Shown: positions 26,230-37,882 of the stretch, piece by piece
Numbering within the stretch: the stretch's first letter is position 1
Layout: each line of letters starts with the position of its first letter
Assembly: GCA_002989075.1 (NCBI GenBank)
Contig: PSQN01000016.1
Coordinates: 558,001 to 622,000, forward strand
Length of the DNA: 64,000 bases
DNA from: Arthonia radiata
Lineage: Eukaryota; Ascomycota; Arthoniomycetes; Arthoniales; Arthoniaceae
Direction of reading: 5' to 3'
Position numbers and translations under genes: made by a program
The notes under the pieces: model-generated
What the model saw: the letters and a program-made list of their open reading frames with translations, nothing else
Databases searched by the model: none
What the model was told of the DNA's origin: nothing

Positions 26230-29130
26230 TTTAGTTTAATTACGCTGTCTATACTATAGTTGCACAAAATTAGTAGACACAGTTAGATAAATACTAAGTC
26301 TATATACTTCTTTAGTAGCTGTTACAACATTTTAGACATCTTAGGCAGCATTCGCGCCCACTAAAATATCTCTTGTACCTTAGCCCGCCTACCCTAATTT
26401 CTGTATAAGAGGCCTAGATTATTAACTATATTAAGTGTCGACGTATAATCTTGTCTAAGTACCTTCTCCTTTCCTACTAGCGCCCGTAGATATATCTCCT
26501 CTATCTCCGCTAGCTTGCCCTAATCGCTATATAAAACAGTAAGGTTATTAACTATATTAAGTATCGACATATAATCTAGTTCGAGTGCCTTCTCCTTACT
26601 AGCTAGCACCCGCTAGTATATCTCCTCTGCCTCCGCTAGTTTGCCTTAAGTTCTATACAGCTCTTCTATAGAACTAAAATCTGTAGACTTACTATTATAC
26701 TCTTAATATTCTTCTAAAACCTTTCTTATACGAAAGTAGCAATATCGTAAGGCGTAACGAAGGAGTTGCCGGTTGTCGAACTATAATAGTAGCACGTCCT
26801 GCTAAACAAAGGAGTCGGCTATACAATAGAAGGCGCGCTAGGCAAGGTCTTAGTTAATAAAACTGTTTAGGTAATTTAGAGTCTAGTTATATACGTAAGT
26901 ATATAAACTGTATCCTTCTATACTCTTATAGCTATTAATAAGTAAATAATCTTGTAGCCTCTTTATAATCTAACTAAATTTTAATTTGCTGCGTAGAGCC
27001 TTCTATAAGTTAGAACGACAATTATTAATACTAATTGCTTTCTATAAGATCTCGAATCGGATATCTTCGCTATTAAAATATGCTACTAGACGTAGAATCT
27101 ATACAGCTTTAGATAACTGCCTCTTAATTATTAACAAGGACAGGTTCTAAGTACTATAAAGCGTTCGTCCCTTATAATTTAGAAGCTCGTCGGCGATCTC
27201 TCTAAGCTCCTATTACAACTCTTAGTAATTCTTTAGGTATTTAGAAAAAGTATTAGAGATGTGTTTTAACTAGTTGCCTACGGTCGCTAGCGCAAGAGGT
27301 AGTCTGTTAAGTTACGCCGCTAGAACGCGGGCATTAGGATCTAGTTATATAATTAGCTAAGTCTTAACTATAATCTTAACTTACTATACCTTCTATAGCT
27401 TTCGGCCGGTTTAATCTCCTTGCTAGAATCTCTAGTCCTTGCTATTCGCCAAGCTTCCTTAATATAAGAACTTTGCTAAATTCTACCTACAAACTTTACG
27501 TTGTAATAAGTATCGATCTCTGTACTCTATACGGAAAGAAGTGCTTAATGTTGTAGACTGTTAGCTCGTTATAGTTATTAAAGATTAGTATTTATTGAGT
27601 ATTTTTAGATCGCGACAGCTATTCTTTAAGGTGCGTAATAGCTGTGTCCTTATCCTCTACTCCTGTACTATATCCTAGAGAGCTCGGTATTAGGGACAGC
27701 TGAGACGCTATTCGGTGTTAACTTTATTATAGAAGCATTTTACTCTTTATATTTAGCCAAAAGATGGCCGAAAAGCTATCCTTTAGCTTCTTAGTAAGCG
27801 CGACAGCAAGCTGGGTCTTGCCTATCCCTCCTAATTTCAATACAATTGCAATTCTTCGGCTAGAATTATCGTTATCGAGAACAAGTACCTTCTAGAGAAA
27901 ATTAAGTTCGTCCTTACGTCCTATAAAGCTATACTCCTCGATCTCGGGGGCGTTTACAAAATTTAGGCCGAAATTGTATACTACGTCTATACAAGTTATT
28001 AGCTGTTAAATAGCATTCAATAGCAAGCAAATTGCAAGATTTAAATACGTCGTTTAAGAGAATCTAGAGTAGTACTATAATTATATATTAAACTAATAGC
28101 ATATAAGCTGCTTACTAACCTTTAGACATTGTTTCTATGTTTCTGACTGTTCTTAGTTAAATCTTATAGAGTAATTCCCTTCTAAACGCTGCTACTCTTC
28201 CGGCTACCTAATTCTTCTAAAAATTGTCTTTATGCGAGTTAGTATAGTCTAAGATCTTATAAATAATAAGGTAGCTTCTAAATATATCGACGCCTACTAC
28301 TTCTATCTTAATATAAAGCACTCTATTATACTATCGGCTAATCTTATTCCTTCGCTCGCCGTTCTAAATAACTAAATTGCTACTAGCAACCCGCCCTTAA
28401 TAGAAGATAAATCTGCTTCTCTCGTCTTTAGACCGTAGAGCTCGCTAAACAAGCTTGTACTAATTATATATAGCGCAACTAGATCTATACTCTCCGATAT
28501 GCTTATATAAAGTACTAAATAAGTTGTCGTATTCTTGTCTAAGACGAGCAAACTTTAGGTAGTCCTGTAACTACGTAAGTTAAGTATAAAAACCGGCCCG
28601 ACCTAACTTATAATTATTCTTAAGAACTCTAAGCGTATTTATAAGCCTCTAGTCTAGTTTGTCTATAATCTCTAATATCTTATATTCCCTGTTAGGCTTA
28701 AATTTCTTTGAGTTATAATAGACACAGGCTAGCTTCCTGTTACTAGGCTAGCTAACAGCGATATCGCCGAGATAGATATTTATAAGAGCGTTACTTAAGC
28801 TTATTAGATAGAGCATACCGCCTCCTATTCTAATAAGTAAGGCTATTCTAACGTTAGAGAACGTCTTAAATAGTAAGCCTGTTAGACGTCTAGTATTAAC
28901 GTTGCCTATCGATCTTAGTAGGCAGGTAGTAACAACTACTATATAACTAGTAATTGTACCGTAGATATATATATTGTCGTTATAATATATATTATACTTT
29001 AAGTAGACGTACTCTTTATCGAGCATTAAACAAAACGGTAGTAGCTCGACGTTCGGTAGTAGATATATTTATACGACATAGTAGTCTTTATAACTTAGTT
29101 GTATTCTTTCTTAAGCTATTACAATAATAG
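26230..29130 (-). pseudogene. NOD-like receptor relic: PNP_UDP, NB-ARC, TPR
   Basis: On the minus strand, read through RIP damage. Near 29,100-29,030 there is D-Y-Y-V-V-W-I, as at the start of fungal PNP_UDP domains. At 28,750-28,880 comes I-G-G-G-M...L-G-D-I-A-V-S, matching the nucleoside-phosphorylase core GIGGGVP...LGDVVIS. Near 27,813-27,840 comes the P-loop G-G-I-G-K-T-Q of NB-ARC. At about 26,400-26,700 there are at least three TPR units of the kinesin-light-chain type (T-L-N-I-V-N-N-L-G-L-L-Y) at exactly 126-bp (42-residue) spacing, e.g. 26419 and 26545. This is a classic fungal NLR architecture, used in non-self recognition; such genes are frequent Starship cargo. About 2.9 kb, the expected length. 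It sits tail-to-tail with the DUF3435 gene, roughly 50 bp apart. Inactivated by many stops. Exact ends are uncertain. Confidence 0.78.
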
Positions 29131-30040
29131 ACAGAAAAGAGAGATAAGAGATATTAGTAGTTACTAGAATAACAATTTACGCGGTAGTCTAAGAAATTAA
29201 GCTTACTTTTTAAGAAGGCCGTCTTAAGCAAAGAAACAGAAAAACGGTACTAGCGACTTTTTTAGGTATATAGCAGCTCAAGGGTTTCTTATCTTACTAC
29301 ACGTATAGACAGAAAGGCTGGCGCGTACGTTCGGCCTCTTAATAGAGACAGTAAATTAGGGCTCTGCTCTTGTACCCAATTAGTAGGCTAAGATAGACGC
29401 AAACCGTTTATTTAGCTTCTACTTTATCGGAATAGATAGCGTTAATAGCAGGCTAGGCTGTTTAACTACTCGAGACGAGACATAACATAGAAAGGTAGGC
29501 CCGAAGATATAAGTATTACCAGTATATTTACCCTTTTCGGGTATTTAGTATCTCTTACCGTAAAGTATATATAGGTCTACTATACAAGGCAGAAGATAAT
29601 TAGATGCGTACTAATACTCCCTAAAATAGCTATATTAGTGTAGACAGCAAGTATCTCAATAAGAGCTACGCTCCGCTCTATATTTAGATACCGTATAGAC
29701 TAGTGCTTATATATACTGTAGCGTTAGGCGTACAGGAGACAGAAACGCAGTAACTAATAAACCTCCTCTAAAGCTTGTCTTAGTAGATATTTACTATTGC
29801 TGTTAGTTCTACGCCAAGACAAATACTTTAGTGCCTAGCAATATAATTTAATTGCTTGCTAAATATTAGAATAAGGTAGCTAGCTAGCATTTAACTTATT
29901 ATTCTAGAACTCTTAAGTCCTGACTACGGTCTATAATTGTTTAGTATATTTCTTGTTAGTGACAGACAAACAAGATTAGCTCTATTACGTGTCTAGAAAT
30001 AACTCGTATCGTAGAGCAGGGTTAGCATTAACCTTAGAAT
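29131..30040. other. Unassigned RIP-mutated stretch upstream of the NLR relic
   Basis: Moderately AT-rich, with no recognisable protein motif on either strand. It probably contains the former NLR promoter and the 3' flank of the Tc1/mariner relic. Confidence 0.3.
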
Positions 30041-30049
30041 TTAGGTAAC

Positions 30050-31460
30050 TGTTAGGACATTTCTTTATAAGCGCAATAGAACTACTTAAACTTATCTTAA
30101 TTTAACTAGAATAAAGCTACTAAGAACTACTAAAGGCGTACAGACAGCGTAGCAATTACTATAGCGATACAAAGCCTTATAGCTAGTAGCACGTTTAGTA
30201 TCTTTACGGCAACCTACTTAACCTACTTATTAAACTAAGACCGCGGCAAGGTCCTCTACCAATCGTTCTTTAGATAGCGCTTAAGCTTTTTTTATATCTT
30301 TATATAATATTTATAAGCTTGTTACTTAATACATCCCTAGCAATTCTCAATAATATTAAGGTTAGGTAACTGTAGCGTAGTTACTATACTCTAAATACTG
30401 TATTACTGCTTTATACGCGTAACAGGTATCTTTATACCTCCTTATATGTCTCTTTGTAGTACTAGTAGAGGTTACTTTTATAGTTCCAGCCTACAGCTAT
30501 CTATATATAAAGGATATAGTTATTACAAGACTTATACCCCTTCTCTATATAATCGTCGCGGTATTACTTACCCGGCGCGCAAATAAGTTACTTAGTTAGT
30601 TAACAATAAAAAAGAGAGTACTCTATTAGGAAAGCGTACAGACTTATAAAATGCCAGAGGTTTGTCTTTTAAGTCTCTATAGTTAAGCTTTGTTAAAAAG
30701 GTGCAGGGAAGAAGAAGAATACTACTATAAAGAGTAGGAAGACGAGACTAGCTTAAGACTAGTACAATACTTAGGCTTAATATAGGTACAATACTTAGTA
30801 GCAAGGAGAAGCTGTTATTATGTTGTCTGTCTTGTTAGCTAAAATTCTTCAAAGAGATTCTAGCTTATATATCTAAGTTTAGCAGCTTATATAGAACTTA
30901 CTAAATATCTGTTCTTTTAATAGAGGCCAGATAACCCGTAACTTACCGTATAAGACAGTAATTCTGTCTATTTAAAACTGTTAGTTTTTAAGTCTATTCT
31001 GTGTTGTTTTAGACTATAGGCCAGCTGTCTAGGATAGGTCGTATAATACTTCTTTTTGTCCTAGACCCGGGCTACTAGGCCCGACCCTTTAGATAAAAGG
31101 CTTGTTCTATTTTAGGCCGAGACAGCTGGTAGAACCTGTTCAATACTCTAGGCCCCTAGAGGTTCTAGCTAACCAGCTAGTTGGTTAATTTCCAACAAGC
31201 TTCCTTTTATTAATGTTTTGTGGCTATAGCGATCGCTTTTTAATATACTTAATATATATAGTATCCTATCTTTTTTATGTAATTGTATAGCGTCTACTAT
31301 TTGTATAGTAGCTTCTATTCAATTTAAAGTTGTTTCTAGCTAAGACGCTGTAGTCCGAGTAGCTAATTATCTAGCGCGCGGTTAACTACCCCTGCAGCCT
31401 TGTTTTCTTCTTAGTGCTTCTAGTTTTTCTTAAGCCGGCCCCCTCTCTAATTTTATAAAT
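30050..31460 (-). mobile_element. Tc1/mariner-type DDE transposase relic, split by a solo LTR
   Basis: On the minus strand at about 30,640-30,050 a DDE_3-like transposase is readable through stops. C-A-P-G-K-x-Y-R-D-D-Y-I appears near the middle, a G-G-K-I-like turn follows, then L-P-N-L-N-I-I-E-N-C (the family's SPDLNPIENCW box before the last catalytic acid), then K-K-L-K-R-Y-L and a terminal A-I-R-L. The solo copia LTR at 30691-31197 interrupts its N-terminal half, and basic helix-turn-helix-like sequence continues to about 31,460 (Q-L-T-A-R-Q-I-I). No terminal inverted repeats or TA duplications could be assigned. It lies inside the inverted-repeat element, either as an insertion into it or as old cargo. 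Confidence 0.65.
30691..31197 (-). mobile_element. Solo copia LTR 2 (507 bp)
   Basis: Same family and orientation as 22497-23004. Perfect duplication AGCTT at 30686-30690 and 31198-31202. It interrupts the Tc1/mariner relic. Confidence 0.9.
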
Positions 31461-31467
31461 AATTACT

Positions 31468-31974
31468 TGTTGGAAATTCACTAACTAGCTGGTTAGCCGG
31501 AACCCTTAGGGGTCTAGAGTATTGGATAGGTTCTACCAGCTGTCTTAATCTAAAATAGAACAAGCCTTTTACCTAAAGGGTCGGGTCTAGTAGCCCGAGT
31601 CTAGAACAAAAAGGAGCATTGTACGACCCATTCTAGACAGCTGGCCTGTAGTTTAAGACAATATAGAATAGACTTAGAGACTAATAGTTTTAGATAGACA
31701 GAATTACTGTTTTATATAGTAAATTACAGGTTATCTAGCTTCTATTAAAAGAACAGATATCTAGTAAGTTCTATACAGACCGCTAAACTTAGATATATAA
31801 GCTAAAATTCCTTTAGAATATTCTAGCTAATAAGACAGACAATATAACAATAGCTTCTTCTTGCTACTAAGCATTGTACCTATACTAAGTCTAAGTATTG
31901 CACCAGTCTTAAGCTAGTCTCGTCTTTCTACTCTTTATAGTAGTATTCTTCTTCTTCTCTGTACCTTTTTAATA
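31468..31974 (+). repeat. Copia 5' LTR (507 bp)
   Basis: Starts TGTTGGAAATT and ends TTTTTAATA (from AACA). Matches the two solo LTRs in reverse orientation and the split 3' LTR. Confidence 0.9.
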
Positions 31975-34900
31975 GGTTATAAGCCCGAGTTAGCACCAAT
32001 TCCTTTTAAATTTCCTTTTTAGAAAATATTTCCCCTACAACATTTATCGGCACCTCCAAACGATTCTATTACCAATCGACTCTAAATTTTTAGCCCAATT
32101 TAACTATTAGAACAGAATTTCCTTTTTTTTTCGGAAATCTTCGACTATATATTCGGCTATAAACTCCTCTTATAAGATTTCTAAACTCAGGGGCTCGACT
32201 AATTGAGACATTTGGTCGATTCGAATAGAGGCCCTTTTAACTAAAAAGGGCTACAGTAATGTTATGATCCCCTTTTCCGGCTATTTAGCTAGAGATATTA
32301 CCGAAGCTAGTCGTTAGAAACAGTCAACAAGGGTAGCAGCCCTTATTCGACTAACTCTAAAGGACGGTCTTCTTATTTAAACAAAGGGGATTTATAACTC
32401 TTTAGAGCTTTAAGATAGCCTAAAAAGGTTATACGAATCGAAAGGTTTTAGTTTTAAGTTTCTAATTTGCAAGGAGCTCTTTAGCACTACACTTAGTAAG
32501 ATAAAAAATCTTAAGCTTTACCTTACTAAAATTAGGCAATTAACGGACGATTTAGTAATCCAAGGACTAGCATTATTCAACAAGGTAGTAGCTACCTACA
32601 TCCTCTACAATCTGACCCTCGAATACAAGCATACGGTGGCTATTATTAGCCAAAGCTACCGGCAAACGACTAGCGATATAAGTTTACAGGACTTATTTAG
32701 TTAACTTATAGACGAGTCTCGCCGAATCCGCGGTAGTATCCCAGCAGAAAAGGTTTTTACTGCAATAGACAATAAATCGACGCAAAGGACCAGAGAAAAA
32801 TTAAAACCTCTAAGTAAAAACTAAGAAAAATGCCTCTTTTGCAACAAAAAGGGGCATAAACCGGCAACTTGTTGGAAAAAATATCCAAATCTCCGGCTAA
32901 ATTCTAACAAAAGCTCTAAAAACACCGATTCTTTAATATTTTCTGTACATAGTTCCAACCTACAAGAAGAACAATGCTTTCTAGCATTACTAAACAGAGT
33001 TAATTATTCTACTAATTCTTAGATCCTCGATATAGGCTCAATAAGCTATATTTACTCGAATATTAACCTTCTAACAGATATCCGGCCAACTAACCAGATT
33101 ATTCGTTGGGGAGGGGGAAAGTTAATCTGAGCCTTTTAGACAGGCAAAGTAAAACTGTTTTTTAAGAACAAAACAATTATTCTAAACAAAGTTTTATTTG
33201 TTAAGGAATTCGAAATTAACCTTCTAAGCTTCAAAAAGCTTAGAAAGAGGGGAGGTAAGGTAACTCTTAACTAAAACAAGCCAAAAGTTAATTAGACCGG
33301 ACAACTAATCACCGAGGGGCGGTATGTTGACGGCTTAATAGTAATAAAAGCTCAGACTATTAATACAGTCCGATCTCTTTATACTATTTCTTCGAAAACT
33401 AACCTTTAGTATCAATAGATAGGACATATAGGTAAAAACACCTTAAAACAGCTTAAAAAGGTTACTCTAGAAACAAATTATTCGGACAAATTAGAAGATA
33501 ATTGCTAAATTTGCTTTGAAGCAAAGATAACGGCTAAAGTTAGCTAAGAAACTCTAAACAAATTGGCCAATTATTTAGAAAAAGTCTACTCAGATATTTG
33601 CGGGCCAATTATACCGCAAACCCCTTCTAAAGGTCGATTATTTACTAGCTTTATAGACAATAAAACTCGGTATACAACTACCGAGGTACTATAGTCTAAA
33701 GATTAGGTTTTTAACGCACTATCTATCTATATTATTTAAGAAGAAACGTAGTTTGAGTATCCTTTTAAAAGACTATACTTAGACAACGCAAAAGAATACC
33801 GGGAAGGCCAGGTAAAACAGCTTCTAGAACAAAAAGAAGCTATTTTAACGATATCCGTACTATATACTCTTTAGCAAAACGGACGAGCCGAACGCTTTAA
33901 CCGAACAATCGTTAGTAAAGTTTAAGCAATACTTTATACCGCCGGGCTACTCTAAGTATATTGGGGTAAAGCGCTAAAAGCAGCTATTTATATTTACAAC
34001 AGGACCCCTTATATCGAATTACCGGGGTTTATTACCCTGTACAAAGTAAAATACGGCAAAAAACCGGATGTTAGTACTATTAAAATCTGGGGCTCAGTTA
34101 CTTATCTTAAAGAACCTAAACTAAAAAAACTAGACGCCAGAGTAACTGCTTATATCTTAATAGGCTACAGATCGAACTAATATAAGCTCTTAGACCCCAA
34201 TAGCCGGAAGGTTTACTAAAGGAGAGACGTTTACGTTTAAGAAGGAAAATTTGTTTAGAACCTACGGAGATCTACGATTAATCGATTAACCAAGAGTATT
34301 CCTAAAGAGTCCGAAGAACAACTAAAAGTTGAGTTCAAAAACGAGCTAAATCCGACCGCTAAATCTTAAGATAATAGGGAGGTACCTCCTAATAAAGAAG
34401 AAAGTCCTCTATATAAGAAACAGTATACCCCCCCTATATCTTAACAACTAGCGGACGAATTTAGATAAGAACTATACTAAACTAGAGCTCTAAACGAGTC
34501 TAACCTTTCTATCGAGTTAGATTACAGAAGTACTAAAGACCCCGGCCGGGTAGATATTGATTGCGCCTAGGAAATAGATTTTATATACGAAAACGTCGAC
34601 AAAAATTGGTTTGAGGAGTTCTACAATAACCTAGAACAATACGCCGAGCAGACCTTAATCGCAGTAATTAAAGAGCCTAATAACTTAAAAGAAATAAGTA
34701 TATTTAAGGATTGACCTTCTTAGCTAGACGCAATGTAGTCGGAGCTCAAAGAGCTAGCTAATTAAGAAACCTAGATATTAACCAAGCTGCCGCCGGGTAG
34801 AAATGCGCTAAAAGGGCGCTGGGTACCGAAGATTAAGTACCCTCTAAAGAGCGAGCCGATTTTTAAAGCCTACTGAGTAGCTAAGAGCTGCCAGCAAAGA

Positions 34901-36373
34901 CCTAGTTTCAATTCTATAGAGACCTTTATAAATATAGTAAATTTAATTACCTACCGGCTTATATTAGCCTTAGCAGCAGAGAAAGACTAGGAAATAAAGC
35001 AATAGGACGTAAAATTAGCTTATTCTAACGTAAAGTTAAATAAGATTGTCTATGTCGAGTAACCAACTAGCCTATCTAACGGAACTAATAAAGTTTATTA
35101 AATAGAGAAGGCCCTTTACGGTCTAAAACAGGCCAGCCAACAGTAGAAAGCCTATCTTCGAGAATTACTAAGGGGAATAGGTTTTAAATCTCTAGTATCC
35201 AATTAGTCGATTTATATCCAAAGAACTAAAAAGCAGGCAATTTTAATTGTCTATATAGACAATATATTAGCTGTATCCGATTCTACCGAAACAATCTCCG
35301 GAATCTACCAAGAACTAAATAAGACTCTTATAGTTAAGAACTTAAGAGACGTTAGTAAGTTCCTAGAAATTAAAATTACCTAAGATCGCCCGGCAAAAAC
35401 GATTCGCCTAGACTAGTCGACTTATTTAACTAAAATTTTAACCAAATACTCGAAGAAAAACGGTCGAATGCCCAGAAAAATACTGTAACCCGTCGGCTTA
35501 AAATTGACACTAAATTCTAACTAAGCTAGCAGTGCCGATATTTCTAATTATTAGCAACAAATTGGATCGATTTTGTATCTAACAACAAAGACAAGACCCG
35601 ATATTGCCTTTACAACTAGCCTACTAGCTCGGTACATATTAAATTCTAGCGAGAAGCACTAAAGAGTTTTAAGTAGCCTTTAGGCTTACTTAGATAAAAC
35701 TTCTAACCTTGGCCTTTACTACAAATCTTCCTTAATAGACGGTATAACTGGCTATTATAACGCAGATTGGGGGGGGAACATTGGTACCAGGAGATTAACT
35801 ACTGGCTATATCTTTCTACTTAGGAACGGAGCCCTTAGCTAAAATTCGAAGCTACAAAAAACGGTCGCCTTAAGCTCTTGTGAGGCCGAATATATGGCCC
35901 TTAAAGAAGCTATAAAGAAACAGTTATTTATCTGATTAATTGCTACCAAACTGTCCAGAATTTTTGAAGAAAATTTGATTACTACCGTTTTAGCGGGTAC
36001 TCTTAAAAAGTCTGCGGATAAAAAGACTTAGCGGGCTCTAACGTACCAGGCAAGCATATATTTGCCCGGGCAAGCCGGTTAAATTAGACCGGAGACCCCG
36101 GTTTTGTCGGTAAAACTGTTACTTACCGACAGCAATTTGGCAAAAGAACTTATAAAAAACTCTACCTTCCGAGCTAAATCTAAGCATATTGATATACAGT
36201 ATTACTATATTAGAGAAAACGTTCAGGCAGGCCAAATAGAGCTTAAATACGTTTCTATAAAGAAACAATTAGCAGACGGTTTAATAAAACCGATCGACTT
36301 AGCTAAAATACTAACGTTTAGAACTTTAATTAGCTTATAATCCGGCTAAAATAACTAGTCGATTAAGGAGGTA

Positions 36374-37351
36374 TTTTAGAAATTAACCAACTAGCTGGTT
36401 AGCTAGAACTCTTAGGGGCCTAGAGTATCGAACAGGTCCTACCAGCTGTCTCGGTCTAAAATAGAACAAGCCTTTTACCTAAAGGGTCGGGCCTAGTAGC
36501 CCGGACCTAAAACAAAAAGAAGCATTATACGACTCGTTCTAGACAGCTGGCCCGTAGTCTAAGACAATACAGAATAGACTTAAAGACTAATAGTTTTAGA
36601 TAGATAGAATTATTATCTTATACAGTAAGTTACGGGTTATCTAGCCTCTATTAAAAGAATAGATATTTAGTAAGTCCTATATAGGCCGCTAGACTTAGAT
36701 ATATAAGCTAGAATCTCTCTAGAGAATTTTAGCTAACAAGACAGACAATATAACAATAGCTTCTCCTTGCTACTTGTAACGCCGGTCGCTGGGAGAACCA
36801 AACTAAGGCTCACTTGCCTTGTATGCTTGTCGACCTTAGTAGTAGGTGTCTCGTGTACTAGAGACTAAAAGACAGGAGAGGCGAAACAAATTACAGAGGG
36901 TAAGAGGGGCTTAACTAAAGTAGACAGAAGGTAAAGTACGTTACTTAAATATAGTTAAAGAACTTATATTTAAATATTAAGTTAATAGACTAAAGTCTAT
37001 CCTAAGGTCGGTTATTAGTCTAGCTATATAGTCTAAGGTACATTGATATGTCCTACTAGAGGACGTAGTAGACGTATAGCTCTGTACCCGTCCTAGACGT
37101 CTTTAACGTCCTATAAACGTAGTAGACGTGTAAACTAAATACGTCTTCGACGTCTTCCTCTAATTAGTGTATCCGGGTTTAGGGCTTAGTCTGGCCTCGT
37201 GTGTTTTCTATTTAGGTTTAGACAAGGCGGACTTGTAACACTACTAAGTATTGTACCTGTACTAAGTCTAAGTATTGCACTAGTCTTAAGCTGGTCTCGT
37301 CTTCCTACTCTTTGTAGTAGTATCCTTCTTCTTCCCTGCACCTTTTTAACA
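36374..37351 (+). repeat. Copia 3' LTR, split by a solo Gypsy-type LTR
   Basis: Copia LTR sequence runs to 36774, is interrupted by 36775-37240 plus one CTACT duplication, and resumes at 37246 to end TTTTTAACA at 37351. Without the insert it is 507 bp, equal to the 5' LTR. Confidence 0.9.
36775..37240 (+). mobile_element. Solo LTR related to Gypsy A (466 bp), inside the copia 3' LTR
   Basis: Begins TGTAACGCCGGTCGC and ends TTGTAACA, with the duplication CTACT at 36770-36774 and 37241-37245. The first ~260 bp matches the Gypsy A LTR (7577-8048). The second half is different and is full of ACGT and GACGTC words, so it is a variant subfamily. It shows that the Gypsy A family, or a sister, was still moving after the copia insertion. 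The strand given is relative to the shared 5' part as written; Gypsy A LTRs read in the same direction on +. Confidence 0.85.
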
Positions 37352-37589
37352 ACCTAAATTAATATTATAAATATATATATTACTAATAAAACTATATAAG
37401 TAGTAAAAGTAAGATAATAAGTAACTTTAATATAGTAAAAGAGCTTTAAAAGTATTAAAAAGGCAAAAGAAATAGAAGAGTAATAATAATAACTTATAAT
37501 CTTATAAATATTAATAGTAATAGAAGTATTTTATATTATTAAAGCTTTATTATAATTTTCTTAAATTAACTAACATAGTATTATTAATA

Positions 37590-37882
37590 ATTTTAAAAAG
37601 TTATAGTAGTTTTAAAGCTAAAGTACAGTATAAAAAAATAAGAAAAAGTTATATTATAGTAATAACTCAATATTAGTACTTTAAGCTACTATAATACTTA
37701 ATTAATATTAATAAAGTCTTTTTATAGACTTTATTAAAGTTTTATACTAATTTTAATATAATATCTTAAAATTTAAGTATATTGTACTATATTAATAAAG
37801 GTAGGACTATTACTACCTATAGACCCTACTAGGAGGCCCAGGCCTCCTAGTACCCGAGGATCCTGCAACACCCCTGCGCCAC
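37590..37882 (-). repeat. Right terminal inverted repeat of the composite element
   Basis: Inverted partner of the left repeat; see the landmarks listed for 6951-7275. It ends in CCCCTGCGCCAC at 37871-37882, where AT-rich sequence stops. It contains a near-perfect 22-bp palindrome at 37829-37850 (CTAGGAGGCC, CA, GGCCTCCTAG reading outward) that corresponds to the left-arm palindrome. Compared with the left arm it has kept more G and C, so it is less mutated. Confidence 0.7.

Larger units (their letters stand above)
31468..37351 (+). mobile_element. Fossil Ty1/copia element (5.4 kb plus a nested LTR)
   Basis: 5' LTR 31468-31974; 3' LTR in two pieces, 36374-36774 and 37246-37351, which together are also 507 bp. 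The coding region is on +. A gag zinc knuckle C-L-F-C-N-K-K-G-H-x4-C is near 32,830-32,880; a protease-like region follows; then integrase with its His/Cys head near 33,400-33,550 and a core to about 34,050; then reverse transcriptase (catalytic block V-Y-I-D at about 35,250) and RNase H to 36,340, including the A-D-G-L-I-K-P box of copia C-termini. The order integrase before reverse transcriptase defines copia. A probable primer-binding site follows the 5' LTR at 31975 and a purine tract precedes the 3' LTR. It is broken, yet less AT-rich than the Gypsy copies. The flanking 5-mers TTACT and ACCTA do not match. Confidence 0.9.
6951..37882 (+). mobile_element. Inverted-repeat-bounded composite element with DUF3435 recombinase and NLR
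   Basis: GC-normal DNA gives way abruptly to AT-rich DNA at 6951 and returns at 37882. The two edges are inverted copies of each other: CAGGGG-T-TGTT..AGGATC at the left edge, the same on the minus strand at the right edge, then about 0.3 kb of continuing similarity. Inside, after removing Gypsy A (14,562 bp plus duplication), one copia (5,884 bp) and two solo LTRs, about 9.4-9.5 kb is left. It contains a DUF3435 gene starting about 1.7 kb from the left end and pointing inward, a convergent NLR gene, and a Tc1/mariner relic. No matching target duplication was found at the outer edges. Alternative: two copies of a short inverted-repeat element flanking unrelated DNA. The coincidence of both repeat ends with both composition edges favours a single element. 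Everything in it is RIP-damaged, so it should be immobile. Confidence 0.6.
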
